Positions 37,900-49,888 of a DNA stretch of 64,000 bases are shown here, one piece after another. Numbering within the stretch: the stretch's first letter is position 1; the number at the start of each line of letters is the position of its first letter. Both the position numbers and the translations under genes were made by a program. The DNA comes from Trichomonas vaginalis G3. Taxonomy: Eukaryota > Parabasalia > Trichomonadida > Trichomonadidae. The notes beneath the pieces are model-generated. The model was not told the DNA's origin and ran no database searches. It saw only the letters and a list, made by a program, of their open reading frames with translations. The stretch covers positions 4,038,252-4,102,251 of the forward strand of contig NC_067207.1 in NCBI RefSeq assembly GCF_026262505.1, written 5' to 3'.

Positions 37900-38491
37900 T
37901 TGAATTTTCTTAATCGTATCAACCGATTATCCACATTCAAAATTGTTAATACGATCATTTACGAGCGATAATTATCTTATTATGCATCATGTGTAGTATG
38001 CATTGGCCAATTATTATTTTGATATGGCTTTCAAATAGCCGTAATAATTCATAGAGGTTAAGCTAAATCGAATCAAAAATGATACTCATAGTAAGTATAT
38101 TAAAAATTATATTTCATTTCAAGGAAACCATTTATTCAAATTTTCAAAAGTCTCTTTTGAGAATGAAATGAAACGATAATATAGTTTATTTCCTATAACA
38201 AATAAACATTCCTAACATTATTGAAATAAGCTGATGGCTTTGCAAAGAAAAGTAACTTCGAATGAAATAATAGGTTAAAAATCAATTCAATTTTAAGGAT
38301 ATCATTAAAAAATGATTCTTCAAGTTGATTATATGTAATTTCAGAGACCAATCATTTGCTGATATAAGATTAAAAATCTTGAGCGTATTTTGTCAAGCAT
38401 CGTTCTGAGCCAACTAATGCCAAATTATATACCACCTTATTCGCATTTATTTTTATATATTTCATTCAAATTTGATTCATTTGAGTTCAAA
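37900..38491. other. Intergenic, nothing recognised
   Basis: About 590 AT-rich bases between the kinase and the IS481-like element. Nothing recognised. Confidence 0.6.
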
Positions 38492-39079
38492 GATCTCAAA
38501 AATTTTTGTTATAGACCGAAAATAGATTTTTTTGGTTTTCTCTTCAAATAATTGAAAGAATGATACTATTATAGGTTTATTATATTATATAGCATATAAT
38601 CATGCTATAGCCGAAAATTATAAGTTTTGAGAAGATTGAATATAACACAAATAAATTTGAATGTAAGTTAAATTGCTTGTTGTTTTTAATAGATATTTAA
38701 TGAGAAATCCAATATTGCAAAATTCAAATTGAATGATTGAAAGAACAGAAAAAGTCATTCTTTTCAATTTCGAATATGTTTCATTGTATTTATAATTATA
38801 TGGCAAATAAGATATTTAAACTTGATTTTTGAAGGAAAATTCACAAAATTGAATAAATTCAAATAATTTTTATTCAAAATAAACTAGTTATTTGAGTTTA
38901 ATACTAATTATCTATTCAAACTACAAAGTTTGTAATTTAAAATATTTTGTGAGATCAGATTGAATTAATTCAAGGTTCTTTTCAATTAATATTAATGACC
39001 ATATTACGCATTTTCGAACATTCTAAACCAAATATATAAAAATGGGAGACGAATGTTAAATTTGCTAGATATGGGGGAG

Positions 39080-39416
39080 TTGTCTGCAAAGTTTTAGCTC
39101 TTATCTCTAACAAAAAATTAATTTTAAAAAAAATGACCGAATACGTTTCACAGCGAGAAAAAAATAAAAGGCAAGATAGAATTTTCTAGACATAAAGAAG
39201 TTGTTTACCGAGTTTTAGCTCTTATCTCTAACAAAAAATTAATTTTAAAAAAAATGACCGAATACGTTTCACAGCGAGAAAAAAATAAAAGGCAAGATAG
39301 AATTTTCTAGACATAAAGAAGTTGTTTACCGAGTTTTAGCTCTTATCTCTAACAAAAAATTAATTTTAAAAAAAATGACCGAATACGTTTCACAGCGAGA
39401 AAAAAATAAAACTGTA
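39080..39416. repeat. 121-base tandem repeat, 2.8 copies, at inner edge of left TIR
   Basis: Units at 39080-39200, 39201-39321 and 39322-39416 (partial). Copies 2 and 3 are nearly identical over their shared length. Unit 1 is the version that belongs to the TIR. The right arm has a single unit, so the repeats arose after or outside the TIR symmetry. Confidence 0.85.
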
Positions 39417-39579
39417 CACTGATTTTAATTTTCATTTCCAGTCACTTTACTTATTATTTTTTCTTTTTTTCATTTTAATTATAAATTATTTCATAATACG
39501 TTTATTTACGTTACCATTTTCTTTATTCTTTTGAATTCCATACTAGACACTTATAGAATATTTTGATTGTTAACGTACT

Positions 39580-39586
39580 TCATTAG
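39580..39586 (+). promoter_or_regulatory. Initiator of the transposase
   Basis: TCATTAG directly before the transposase ATG at 39588, matching the host initiator, so the element carries a host-type promoter. Confidence 0.55.
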
Positions 39587-39587
39587 A

Positions 39588-40562
39588 ATGAATCCTTACA
39601 AAGGGTATGTCGATCGAATTTACCTAATTGGTATTTCCAATCAGATTGAAGAAGGTAAAATGGCATGGGAAGAAGCTTGCACCCATGTTCCCATCGCCCC
39701 AACCCTTCAATCAAATGATTTCAAATATTTAGATGTTTCAAAATCTTTTTTACAAAATCAATTTAGCTTACAGAATATCCCATTGCCTAAAGGCAAGAAA
39801 GGTCGTAGGGTCAATCCCTACGACCAAATCAAAGCTCTTGCTGTGATACATGACCACTGGGCCTTTCCCTGTGGTCAAACAAAATAATGGAAACGTTTGA
39901 AATTACAACAAATTGATGTATCTTATAGAGAAGTACGCAGATACTTCAAAGAAAATCATTTCACCAAGACGCGATTAGAGCATGCCGGGCCAGAAACAGC
40001 AGTAAGATATTGGGCGCTTTCACCCAATCTTATCTGGCACGCAGATGTTCATTATTTTAGGGGTGTTCGTGGCCAGTATATTTATGGCATAATCGACGAT
40101 TTTAGCCGCAAAGTCCTAGCGTGTATACAAATACAAGATATGCTGGCAGCGACGACAGCGAACGTTGCGGCTTCCGCCTTCATTGAATTTGGCGCCCCTT
40201 ATTGTTTCTGGACCGACAACGGTTCAGAAAATAGGGGCGCCTTTCAAGATCTACTTGATCTTTGGGGCGTCCAATGGCGGCATACAGACTCTCATTCTCC
40301 CTACCAAAATGGGAAGATTGAGAGATTCTGGCCGACATTGGAGCGCTGCCAAAGCATTCAGGCTATTCCTGCCTTTATTTGGGAGTACAATAATAACACA
40401 CCGCATGAAGATCTCCCAATTAATCCATTAACTGGAACAAATTACACGCCAAATCAAATGTATCAGCTGAAACCGAAATACACAAATGCAGATACAGAAA
40501 GGTTGTGGCAAATATGGGATACAGATACAGGCATGACCGCTGTTGACACATTCACAGCGTAA
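39588..40562 (+). pseudogene. IS481-like transposase with a single in-frame stop
   Basis: Integrase-core (DDE) transposase of about 324 codons. Residues 1-99 form the N-terminal part (MNPYKGYVDRIYLIGISNQI; KGRRVNPYDQIKALAVIHDH), followed by TAA at 39885-39887. The same frame then continues WKRLKLQQIDVSYREVRRYF through the catalytic core. Catalytic Asp are in WHADVHYF (about residue 153) and FWTDNGSENRG (about 210), and Glu in YQNGKIERFW (about 245). D2 to E spacing is the classic 35. The end matches IS481/IS3-type C-termini (WEYNNNTPHE...NPLTGTNYTP). A single stop is the only lesion, so it is either recently dead or read through. The ATG at 39588 is preceded by an initiator. Confidence 0.85.
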
Positions 40563-41697
40563 TAATAAACATAATTTTTTAATTTCATTTTTAACAAGTT
40601 TTTTTAAATGTATGTAATGAATAATTCATTAGAATATGATAATGCACATTGTAACAGAATAGAACAACATCACCAAATTTTTTTTTTTGAAATTAAAAAA
40701 TAAAAGTAAAAAGTATAAAGTAATCTAACCAAAAAAGATATTTAAAAGAATTTTGGAAAAAACAGAATAAGGATAATGATATTATTTTAGATACACAATC
40801 GATGTACTGAAGAATAATCCGGTAAAATGATGATATAAAATTAGATTATTTTACAAGTAGCTAAAAGAATAAAACTATAATATAAAATAAATGAAGTTTA
40901 ATGAAACAATAAAGGTTAAATAAATAATAAAGATTTTTAATGTATATCAGTATTGAGAAGAAGTAACAGCTGACACTTGGTAGACAACGTCTTTATGTCT
41001 AGAAAATTCTATCTTGCCTTTTATTTTTTTCTCGCTGTGAAACGTATTCGGTCATTTTTTTTAAAATTAATTTTTTGTTAGAGATAAGAGCTAAAACTTT
41101 GCAGACAACTCCCCCATATCTAGCAAATTTAACATTCGTCTCCCATTTTTATATATTTGGTTTAGAATGTTCGAAAATGCGTAATATGGTCATTAATATT
41201 AATTGAAAAGAACCTTGAATTAATTCAATCTGATCTCACAAAATATTTTAAATTACAAACTTTGTAGTTTGAATAGATAATTAGTATTAAACTCAAATAA
41301 CTAGTTTATTTTTGAATAAAAATTATTTGAATTTATTCAATTTTGTGAATTTTCCTTCAAAAATCAAGTTTAAATATCTTATTTGCCATATAATTATAAA
41401 TACAATGAAACATATTCGAAATTGAAAAGAATGACTTTTTCTGTTCTTTCAATCATTCAATTTGAATTTTGCAATATTGGATTTCTCATTAAATATCTAT
41501 TAAAAACAACAAGCAATTTAACTTACATTCAAATTTATTTGTGTTATATTCAATCTTCTCAAAACTTATAATTTTCGGCTATAGCATGATTATATGCTAT
41601 ATAATATAATAAACCTATAATAGTATCATTCTTTCAATTATTTGAAGAGAAAACCGAAAAAATCTATTTTCGGTCTATAACAGATCTCAAAAATTTT

Positions 41698-43554
41698 CGA
41701 AATGTTTACTAGTAAATCCGTAATCATACCTTGTTTATTGATGCTGTAGGAGAATATTTTGGATTGATGGCGTAATTCCCTAATGTTATCCATGAAAATG
41801 CAATTGCAATTTTTTCATTTCGCTTGCTTACTGCAAATACCCAAATAAGATAACTGGTACTCAATTTCCGTAACTAATTTCGTGTGAAATTGTTTTTGAC
41901 AATATAATTATCATAAAGGGAGAATGTCTATTTCGAAAAAAATAATCATCTTTTGGTCTATTTCGAAAATAATCATCCCGATCACGACGATAGAGGGCGA
42001 AATTATTAAAGATTGCATTTTGAAGTGAATGAATATATGCATAGATCATAACTCGTCTAGGCCGAGGTAAATATATAGTAAAGAAAGTGTTCAAGTTCTT
42101 ATATAAAATCATAATTTCATTATATATGATATGTATTGATGATTGTTTGGAGGCTTACTAAACATATTCTATATATCATAATTTTATATTGAAAAATTCT
42201 ATAAAATGACAATTTGTGAGTTTTCATTATATTAATCATGGTAAAGAAGTTTTTATGGGATTATGACCCTGTAATCTCTCTATTATTCTGATAAATAAGT
42301 ATGCTGAAGTGAATATATGAAAAATAAAGCACAAAATAATAATAAAAATAAATTTTTAGTCATAATAAGTAAGAAAGTAATAGCACTATATTTATTTATC
42401 ATAGCAGTGATCTGGATCGCTAGTATTAGAACGATTTTAACAAGAAAAGAATGTAAAATTTCTGAAAATCGAATTTTTTAAAGTAGTTGCCTGGCAAAAT
42501 ATATCTATAGTGTAATGCGAGCATAAAGGAAGCTGATAATGAGAATATTTTAAAAAGATATTTTGAATCTGTAAAAAACTTTGAAATTCATTTATTGATT
42601 GTACATTTGAGTTATACGTTGTTTGGTTATTCGAAATTTATAAAAGATTTCATTTTCGTTAATTTATGAATCAAAATATTGTAATAATGGAGAATTTCGT
42701 ATTGAATGTATATTGCAATTGTAATGTTGATAAAATGATGTATAATTTGCTTAATTTGAGAGAGTTTGTAATAATAATCGAGAAATATGAATTTTGAATG
42801 ATTAAATAGAGACGGATTCATCAATGTAATCTGTTTCGAATCAGTATTTGATTTTCCCGTTCTCAACTTTAGCTGTTAATGAATACGTTAGCAGCATTCA
42901 ACCATATTCATTCACTATAAATGAAAAGAACAAGTAGTAATTGATGATATATGAAAGAGTTACATTGATCATTCTTGCTAATTCCTCATTATTTTTAAAA
43001 TATTGACATTATTTTATATTTTCACTTAAAAATAAGTAATTCATTACAACTTAACGTAAAAATAACTATTGAAATAGTAAAAACGTGATATAATGAATCG
43101 AAATTTCCAAATTTTTTTCAAAAAATAAAAAATAAATTCAAAAATTGTTAAAAAATCTATGAAAATCATAAATCTAAAATTAATTTGGAATTTTTGAGTA
43201 AGTAGATCAAGTTTAATATTTGTATATAATGTTATTTCTGCGAAAATTTATGATTTTCCTCAAAAATTTGTAATCAATTTTGATAGATATTACCTTTTAA
43301 GATAAACCACTTATATATCATAGCAAGTGACTAATTTTAAAGATAAATTCTCATATATATCTCTTATAAAATCAACAGCTTTATTCAAATTTTAAATTCT
43401 TGACAATTTTAGATAAATGATTGGCCAAAATTGTTAATTTATAACGTAACGCAATCATTACTGGTGAAGCATTCTGTCTAATAATCGATTTATTGATATT
43501 TCTTTGAAATATGAGACAAAAAACTGTTTTTTCACAAATTATATCAACTTTAAT
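41698..43554. other. Long AT-rich intergenic region
   Basis: About 1.86 kb without a gene. A short local duplication GTCTATTTCGAAAA(A)AATAATCATC occurs twice at about 41925-41975. Nothing else recognised on either strand. Confidence 0.55.
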
Positions 43555-43561
43555 TTTAGAA

Positions 43562-46001
43562 CAGTATGGGGGTTTTTAACGTGGAAAAAAGTTTTAGCGT
43601 GGAAAAAGCTTTTTCAGCTACTCCTAAGATTCTATGCACAAAAAACAAGTTCACACATAATCGCATAGTACCAGTCATTATATCCAATCAAGATCGAAGG
43701 TTAAAACTTATGTTATAAATATAAATATTTTTACAATTTGGCAGTTCTGAGACAATTCTGGGGTTAGAACGCATTAAAATAAATTTTCTACCATGATCCC
43801 AGTATTATCTCTTCAAAATCGAAGCTAGAAAAATTATTTATCCAAATGCTTGCATTCTATTACAAATTGATTTTATTATATCTCTGTTATACATAAACAT
43901 ATTTTAAACAATTACCTTGTTCTAACACAATAATTTTTAGATAATTCTTAAGAATTAGGCTTATACTTATAGTTTATTTAGATATTTCTATGGCACATCA
44001 ATTAATATATAGATGACAATATTAAATGCATAGTTTCTATTAATGATTACACTTGATTTATTTGAAATTAATTTTTTGATTATTATGTTTTTGTATTTTA
44101 ATAAATGGGTTAACAAGAACTATATTACTTGAATCTATTTTCACCTAAAACATCAGAATTTTGAAAGAATAATTTTATACCATACTTCAAAAAGCATTGT
44201 AAGCACTATCATATCAAACCTGTATATCTATACATGTACATAATATTATATCTGCTGTGATCTAGTTCCTAGATGCATATATATTTTATTTGATATCGAA
44301 TACTTACAAACATCCAGTTCAATCTAATATAAGAATATCTTTTAATTCATCAACAAAATTTAATTGTCGGCAACACTCTTCTGTATAATAAAGATACAAT
44401 TAAAAATTATATATATAATACAAATCCAAGAACCATGAATCCCGAATAGCAATGTATAGTCAAATAAATATTTTTTTCATAAACACAATAAATATTATAC
44501 TATCTTGATTTAAAATTATATTTTTGGCATTTGAAATTGAATCATTTTGAAATGTATAGATTCTGTTGCTTTTAATGGATGCATGATACATTATATGATG
44601 ATTATCAAGAAAATCTAAACTGTTTTATCGACAATTAATGGTAATGAAGAAAATCTGAAAAATAATTTAACATCAATAGGATATTTAATGAAACAATTAT
44701 TAAACATAATTAAACCAAAGAATTAAACTATATTTATCATATAAATATCTATGAAAATTTACTTTAATATGTTTCTAGATGCATCTCAATGAAAATCCAC
44801 GCTAAAACAGTCTAGCGTTATCTGCAAGTCCTACGAACAGGATCTCGGCGGATATAATATCACATGCATGTGTAGATATATATTTAAGCAAATATAACAT
44901 AACTCACTATGTATCAAATATAAAAATATATTATCAATCATAAAAATACTATATTACCTAATTTATCATATTGTTCATTAACATTGACATTATATATCAA
45001 TATTTTGATTTAATATCATTTTAATCAAAAAAATAAATTTAAATACATTGTCAGCTAAGACTTTTGATTGAAGAAATAATAAATACATTATTATGTAAAA
45101 ATTGATATTATAATAAAATAAGAAGTTTGATGAAAAATTTAATCATAATTTTTAATTAACATTATTTTTATTAGTATTTCATATATATGCATCCATACAT
45201 GTATTTGATATTATATCCACCGAGATCCTGTTCGTAGGACTTGCAGATAACGCTAGACTGTTTTAGCGTGGATTTTCATTGAGATGCATCTAGAAACATA
45301 TTAAAGTAAATTTTCAAAGATATTTATATGATAAATATCATGTCATACCTAATTTTGATTGAAATATATAAATATTTCATTACAATATCTCAAAAGTTAA
45401 TACATTATAATAAGATTCTTTGTAATAGTCTGCAATTTACATGAAAAAGTGTGTGAATCACAAATACTCAGAACTTGTATAGATTTATTACACTAAACGA
45501 TTAATGTTAGTCAAATATGTTGTGATCTTCTTAAATGCAGAAAATAGAATGCATAAATGGGAATATTTATCGTATAATTAGTTTATAATTGAAATAAATA
45601 AACATTATTTTCAATGTTTGACATTCTTGCTCAGAAAAACAATGATCTAATTTTAATTTGATATTATTATTCCTTTTGAATGATAAAATGATATACAATA
45701 TAGATTGATATTATGTATTAATCTATAAAATAAAAACTTTAGAAGAAATAAATTATAATATTTTTTAATAAACATCAATTTTATTAGTATTTCATATATA
45801 TGCATCCATACATGTATTTGATATTATATCCGCCGAGATCCTGTTCGTAGGACTTGCAGATAACGCTAGACTGTTTTAGCGTGGATTTTCATTGAGATGC
45901 AACTTGGAAAAAATTGAAAATCTGGATTTGAACCTTCGACCTCTACAGTCAAAAAACGGTTCCACGCTAAAACAAAATCCACGTTAAAAACCCCCATACT
46001 G
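43562..46001. mobile_element. Non-autonomous DNA element, CAGTATGGGGG ends, 7-base target duplication
   Basis: A 2440-base element starting CAGTATGGGGGTTTTTAACG and ending with its complement. TTTAGAA lies on both sides (43555-43561 and 46002-46008). No coding frame. Interior: a block of about 115 bases that includes ATCCACGCTAAAACAGTC and ACTTGCAGATAACGC-type sequence occurs three times, once as complement (about 44770-44885) and twice direct (about 45180-45297 and 45787-45902). The first and second copies are arms of a larger inverted repeat (about 44733-44885 against 45190-45345). The block's CCACGCTAAAAC matches the subterminal sequence of the element, so it looks like an internal duplication of its own end. 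Confidence 0.75.
45921..45950 (-). other. tRNA-Tyr-like 3'-half fragment (degenerate)
   Basis: On the minus strand GACTGTAGAGGTCGAAGG TTCAAATCC resembles the anticodon loop (CTGTAGA, anticodon GTA) and T-arm (GGTTCAAATCC) of a eukaryotic tRNA-Tyr, with about six bases missing between them and no acceptor stem. It sits inside the right end of the 43562-46001 element. Probably a tRNA-derived scrap or coincidence. Confidence 0.25.
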
Positions 46002-46008
46002 TTTAGAA

Positions 46009-46518
46009 TACACAATCAATATGTGTCAAAATCGCTATCAATTTTTCAAACACTCACAAACGGTTTGAATATGGTAGTTACGCTATGGAGAACACATTTA
46101 ACATCACTAATATGCCCGATTCAAGTATATATTTCAAAAAAGCATTACATTTCAAGGTTTAGAAGATGTTTCAGGAGGATGGTGTATAGATTTTTTTTTC
46201 GAATAAATCTTTGTATAGTTATCACATTATCATATAAACCTATATTTCAATCATATATCTGAATTATCATATGAATATAATGTTCTTCATTAAAATTAAT
46301 TGCGAATTTAAATAATTGTTTAATTTCTATAATATATTGTAATTGGTAATGCATGTCCATGCTTTATTTTTCTAAAATATCGAATTTGATGAAAAAATTT
46401 CTTCGAATATTCATTATTTTTATCATACTATATTGCAAAAAGTGAAATCCTAATGATATAAATATTAAATATATAATAAAATACATCAATAAAACAGAAT
46501 GCGTTACAAAAAATAAAA
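46009..46518. other. Intergenic, nothing recognised
   Basis: About 510 AT-rich bases. A TCAATAAAA site about 30 bases before the 46519 ATG could be its initiator. A 79-codon frame at 46023-46262 has no ATG and is not counted. Confidence 0.5.
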
Positions 46519-49500
46519 ATGGAAGCGGAGAAAGAAATAGCTTGTGTTGACGCTAAAGAAAATGGCCGCAATCCAATTTATTCAGCAATAGTGAAGGAAA
46601 ACGTGAATTCTTTATTTATGTCGAACAGTATCTTGATAGTTACTGATAGATCTCTCGATATTTACAATAAAAAGAACATTTGTCTTAAAGATTCACTTTC
46701 ACTTCTTCAACTAAGATCATTATCATATGTAGATCAAAACATCATCATCAAATACGGAAAAGAGAAAGCAAAAATTGAATCAAAAACAAATTCATTGGAA
46801 ATTTTATCATCAATTCTTCATGTAATACAAAAATTATTCAATGAAACAGAGCTGAAATCCATGAATTTCGATAGTTTTGACTTTCCGCCTACTAATAACT
46901 TTCGAAATGCGGCAATAATTTCATTAAAAGAGAGACTACGAATTAATAATATTGAATTTCCTACTCAGTTAGAGCAGTACTTCTCAAAAGTTCTTGAAAG
47001 ACATGAAGATACAGCGATTTTTAAAGGAATTAATGAAAATATTTTAATAAATTTAGTAAAAGTACTTCCATTATGTCCAGACCTTAAAACAGTTATATTC
47101 GAGGATATCAAATACGATATTTACAAGATACTTCTCGAAAATTCAAATTGTTTATCAAAATTAAAATGCGTCAAAATAGATGCGAAAGCAACCGAAAGTT
47201 TTCCAAAGTTTATAAATACTTTATGTGATACATCCAAATTCAGTTTTAATGGCTTTGGATTTCGGAATTCAGATTTATCAAATGATAATTTAGCGGCAGT
47301 CTGTCAATTAACAGAAGTACACAAGCTTACATCACTATCTCTGAACAATGCTATCAATAATACCGCACTTCCATACTTCTATACTGGTTTCTTTTCTCCA
47401 ATTTTAAAAACAAACATAATTTCATTAGATTTATCATATACAAGGAATATAAATTTAGACCAACTTTTACCATCAATCAAATTCTTGACACATCTTTCAC
47501 TTGCATACACGAATCATAATGTTTCAGATATATTAAGTAAAATTTCATCAAATTCCCTTTATTTGTTGCGAACATTAGATATATCAGGCAACTCCTGTGA
47601 AGAAAGGAACCTCTCTTCCATACAATTTATGAAGCCATTGACTAGAATTATTGCAAATGAAATTACTTGGCCAAAAAAGACGTTACTTAACATATTTAAG
47701 ATGGTCAGCTGCCGAGGACCAATATATCCAATACATATTCATGTCAGTGACGCGTTAATGAGCCCTTCTGACTGGAATTCCTTTTTTGATGAGTTAGAAA
47801 ACGTAAATAACTTCAATTTGGTTGGTTTGGAGTGGAATGGAAATCCAATGCGACCAGAATTATGCAATTTCCTTCAAGGAATGAAAGAATTTCAAACTTT
47901 ATCTGTTGATAGGGTCTTCGATGATGAACCAGACTCATTTTTCCTTCAGTACCTTCAACAGTCAAATATAAAGTACCTCTCAATTCGTGGCCAGGAGAGT
48001 AAAAAGATAGGTCGTGGAATTTCTGCTCTTATTAAGAGTTTGGCAATATCGAAGATAGAAGAAATTGATATCAGCGGTAATGCCATTGGTGATACAGGTA
48101 TTTCCAGCCTTCGCCAGCTTCAAAAATCAAAGTTACAAAGAATATTTTTCGATAATAACGGGGAAACAAGCGATGAAACACTTATTGAATCATTGACATC
48201 ATGCAATAACCTTGTTCCTCCTGTTGATGACCTCGAAAGACTTCCTGCCGCCAAAAATTTCGTTGTTCGAAGAATGAATCTCAAAATTTCTGAGAAAAAA
48301 ACAACAAACTACAGTCTCCCCATTGATTCACCATACTATGATGCATATGGATACGTTCTTCCTGCAAGAGAGCATGTTTTCCCTTCATTTTTCACTATAG
48401 AAGAAGCCGATGAAATCCGAAAGAAAGCTTTTGACACAAATGAAACAATTCAGAAGCAAAACAACACGGAAAACACTACAAGACATCGCAGGATTGTTAA
48501 TATCTCTTCTCTCATTAAAACAGAACCTATTTCACAGCCTCCTCCGGTTTCTCCACCTCCTAAAAGACGTCAACTCATCAAACAAAAACAAGAAGAAAAA
48601 CCGCCAGAAATCCAACCGCAAAAACCGCCAAAAATCATTGAAAAAGATAATCGTTATTTCGATGATTCAAGTGAGAATGATTATAACACATTCACTGTTG
48701 ACACAATGGTACCCATTGGCGATGATATTAACACAATGGATTTGATGGATGATGAAGGAAATGTGATTGGAGAATTAAAAGAACCAGAACCAGTAAAAGT
48801 CATCGTTTTAGAGGACGAAAAAGAAGAAGAGAAAGAAAAAGAGAATATTGAGGAAAACAGTGCCAAACAGAGAATGGTGAAGAGCAATGAGCCCCCTCAA
48901 TACATCAAAATCCATAAAAGAAGAGGAAAACAAGTAAACGAATTATCTCGTTCAGAAAAATCTTCTGAAATTAACGATCAACAATTCAATAGTCGTAAAA
49001 TCAAATTACGGGAAGACGATGAAATGATCATACCACAAAACAACATACAGACACAGCCATTGTCTCCTTCCAAACGCAAAATAGCAGCTCCTTCTCTTTC
49101 CAAACACAGAAAACAACATCAAAATCCAGAAGAAGCTCAAAAAATTGAACCAATTGTTGTTGTTAAAAAGAAAAGACGTCATACTAAACCAGTTGAACAG
49201 GAAGTACCTCCTCCAACAAACGAAAAACCAAAGAGAAAGAGGAAATCACACGTTTCTTCTAAAGATGATCAGCCAACTCCAGAATTTTTACATGATAGAG
49301 GTTCTGTTATTTCAAAAAGTGACAGACAAATTGAAGCAGTTATTTCACCTGGCGCTGTACAGCCATTGCGCAGGAAATATAGGAAGCATGGAATGCAATC
49401 ACCACCGAAGAAAGAAGAATCTCAAAGTTTATTGCAAAGTATTGATATCGAAGATATTTCGATTTCTAGAAAGATTGCAGATAATATTTCCAGTGTAAGA

Positions 49501-49740
49501 GGAAGTGAATTCATGAATAGAGAGAGGCTAACAAAGAGACATGAAGCTCTTGACTCAGAAAGCTTCGGAGAAAATCGCTCAAATAAGAAAACGAAAAGAA
49601 ACAGAAAAGAAAAAATAAATAGCGATGAAAATAGTTCCGAAGATGACGAATATTCAAGGCTGAGAAAAGAAAGATTCTCTAAACCTATACTACCTGAGGA
49701 ATTGACTGATTCTGATGTTCCAATGCCATATAGACCTTAA
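46519..49740 (+). CDS. CARMIL-like leucine-rich-repeat protein
   Basis: A 1073-residue protein. Residues 15-105 fit a small PH-like domain (VNSLFMSNSILIVTDRSLDI YNKK). Residues about 150-560 carry irregular leucine-rich repeats of the ribonuclease-inhibitor type (LTSLSLNNAINN, IISLDLSYTRNI, LRTLDISGNS, IEEIDISGNAIGDTGISSLR). Residues about 600-1073 are disordered, Pro/Lys-rich and basic (QPPPVSPPPKRRQLIKQK; NEKPKRKRKSHV), with an acidic patch. PH then LRR then Pro-rich tail is the plan of CARMIL proteins, which bind capping protein and steer actin assembly. I could not find a clear capping-protein-interaction motif, so CARMIL identity is by architecture only. ATG at 46519. Confidence 0.7.
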   Translation: MEAEKEIACVDAKENGRNPIYSAIVKENVNSLFMSNSILIVTDRSLDIYNKKNICLKDSLSLLQLRSLSYVDQNIIIKYGKEKAKIESKTNSLEILSSILHVIQKLFNETELKSMNFDSFDFPPTNNFRNAAIISLKERLRINNIEFPTQLEQYFSKVLERHEDTAIFKGINENILINLVKVLPLCPDLKTVIFEDIKYDIYKILLENSNCLSKLKCVKIDAKATESFPKFINTLCDTSKFSFNGFGFRNSDLSNDNLAAVCQLTEVHKLTSLSLNNAINNTALPYFYTGFFSPILKTNIISLDLSYTRNINLDQLLPSIKFLTHLSLAYTNHNVSDILSKISSNSLYLLRTLDISGNSCEERNLSSIQFMKPLTRIIANEITWPKKTLLNIFKMVSCRGPIYPIHIHVSDALMSPSDWNSFFDELENVNNFNLVGLEWNGNPMRPELCNFLQGMKEFQTLSVDRVFDDEPDSFFLQYLQQSNIKYLSIRGQESKKIGRGISALIKSLAISKIEEIDISGNAIGDTGISSLRQLQKSKLQRIFFDNNGETSDETLIESLTSCNNLVPPVDDLERLPAAKNFVVRRMNLKISEKKTTNYSLPIDSPYYDAYGYVLPAREHVFPSFFTIEEADEIRKKAFDTNETIQKQNNTENTTRHRRIVNISSLIKTEPISQPPPVSPPPKRRQLIKQKQEEKPPEIQPQKPPKIIEKDNRYFDDSSENDYNTFTVDTMVPIGDDINTMDLMDDEGNVIGELKEPEPVKVIVLEDEKEEEKEKENIEENSAKQRMVKSNEPPQYIKIHKRRGKQVNELSRSEKSSEINDQQFNSRKIKLREDDEMIIPQNNIQTQPLSPSKRKIAAPSLSKHRKQHQNPEEAQKIEPIVVVKKKRRHTKPVEQEVPPPTNEKPKRKRKSHVSSKDDQPTPEFLHDRGSVISKSDRQIEAVISPGAVQPLRRKYRKHGMQSPPKKEESQSLLQSIDIEDISISRKIADNISSVRGSEFMNRERLTKRHEALDSESFGENRSNKKTKRNRKEKINSDENSSEDDEYSRLRKERFSKPILPEELTDSDVPMPYRP

Positions 49741-49888
49741 TATTTATAATGTATTTGTATATTTTTATTTGTTTTGTATAATTATCTTGAAAATAAATAT
49801 ATCTTTTCTAATAATTTATTCTTTCGCTAACATTATATACTCTTTTCTCGACCATTTGTAAAGATTAAATTGAGCAAAGTGTTTTTAA

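Larger units (their letters stand above)
38507..41682 (+). mobile_element. IS481-like DDE transposon with about 700-base TIRs and 15-base target duplication
   Basis: A complete 3176-base DNA transposon. Ends are TGTTATAGACCGAAAATAG and its complement (41664-41682). The inverted arms run about 700 bases (38507 to about 39210; about 40975 to 41682) and are nearly identical; both even contain the same chance 62-codon frame. The 15-base GATCTCAAAAATTTT lies at 38492-38506 and 41683-41697. The transposase has an integrase-type D,D,35E core. TGT ends and 4-15-base duplications are what is known of the bacterial IS481 family. A eukaryotic branch of IS481 has, as I recall, been named, but I cannot check membership. 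The gene's base composition is richer in GC than the host DNA around it. Confidence 0.88.

Noticed and set aside
38618-38806. 62-codon minus-strand frame, repeated identically at 41383-41571 on the plus strand
   Set aside because: It is a chance open frame within the two inverted arms of the IS481-like transposon; its duplication only shows arm identity.
45921-45950. Functional tRNA gene
   Set aside because: Lacks D-arm, acceptor stem and a proper variable region.
46023-46262. 79-codon frame after the 43562 element
   Set aside because: No ATG start in frame, biased to hydrophobic and basic residues as expected for AT-rich noise.
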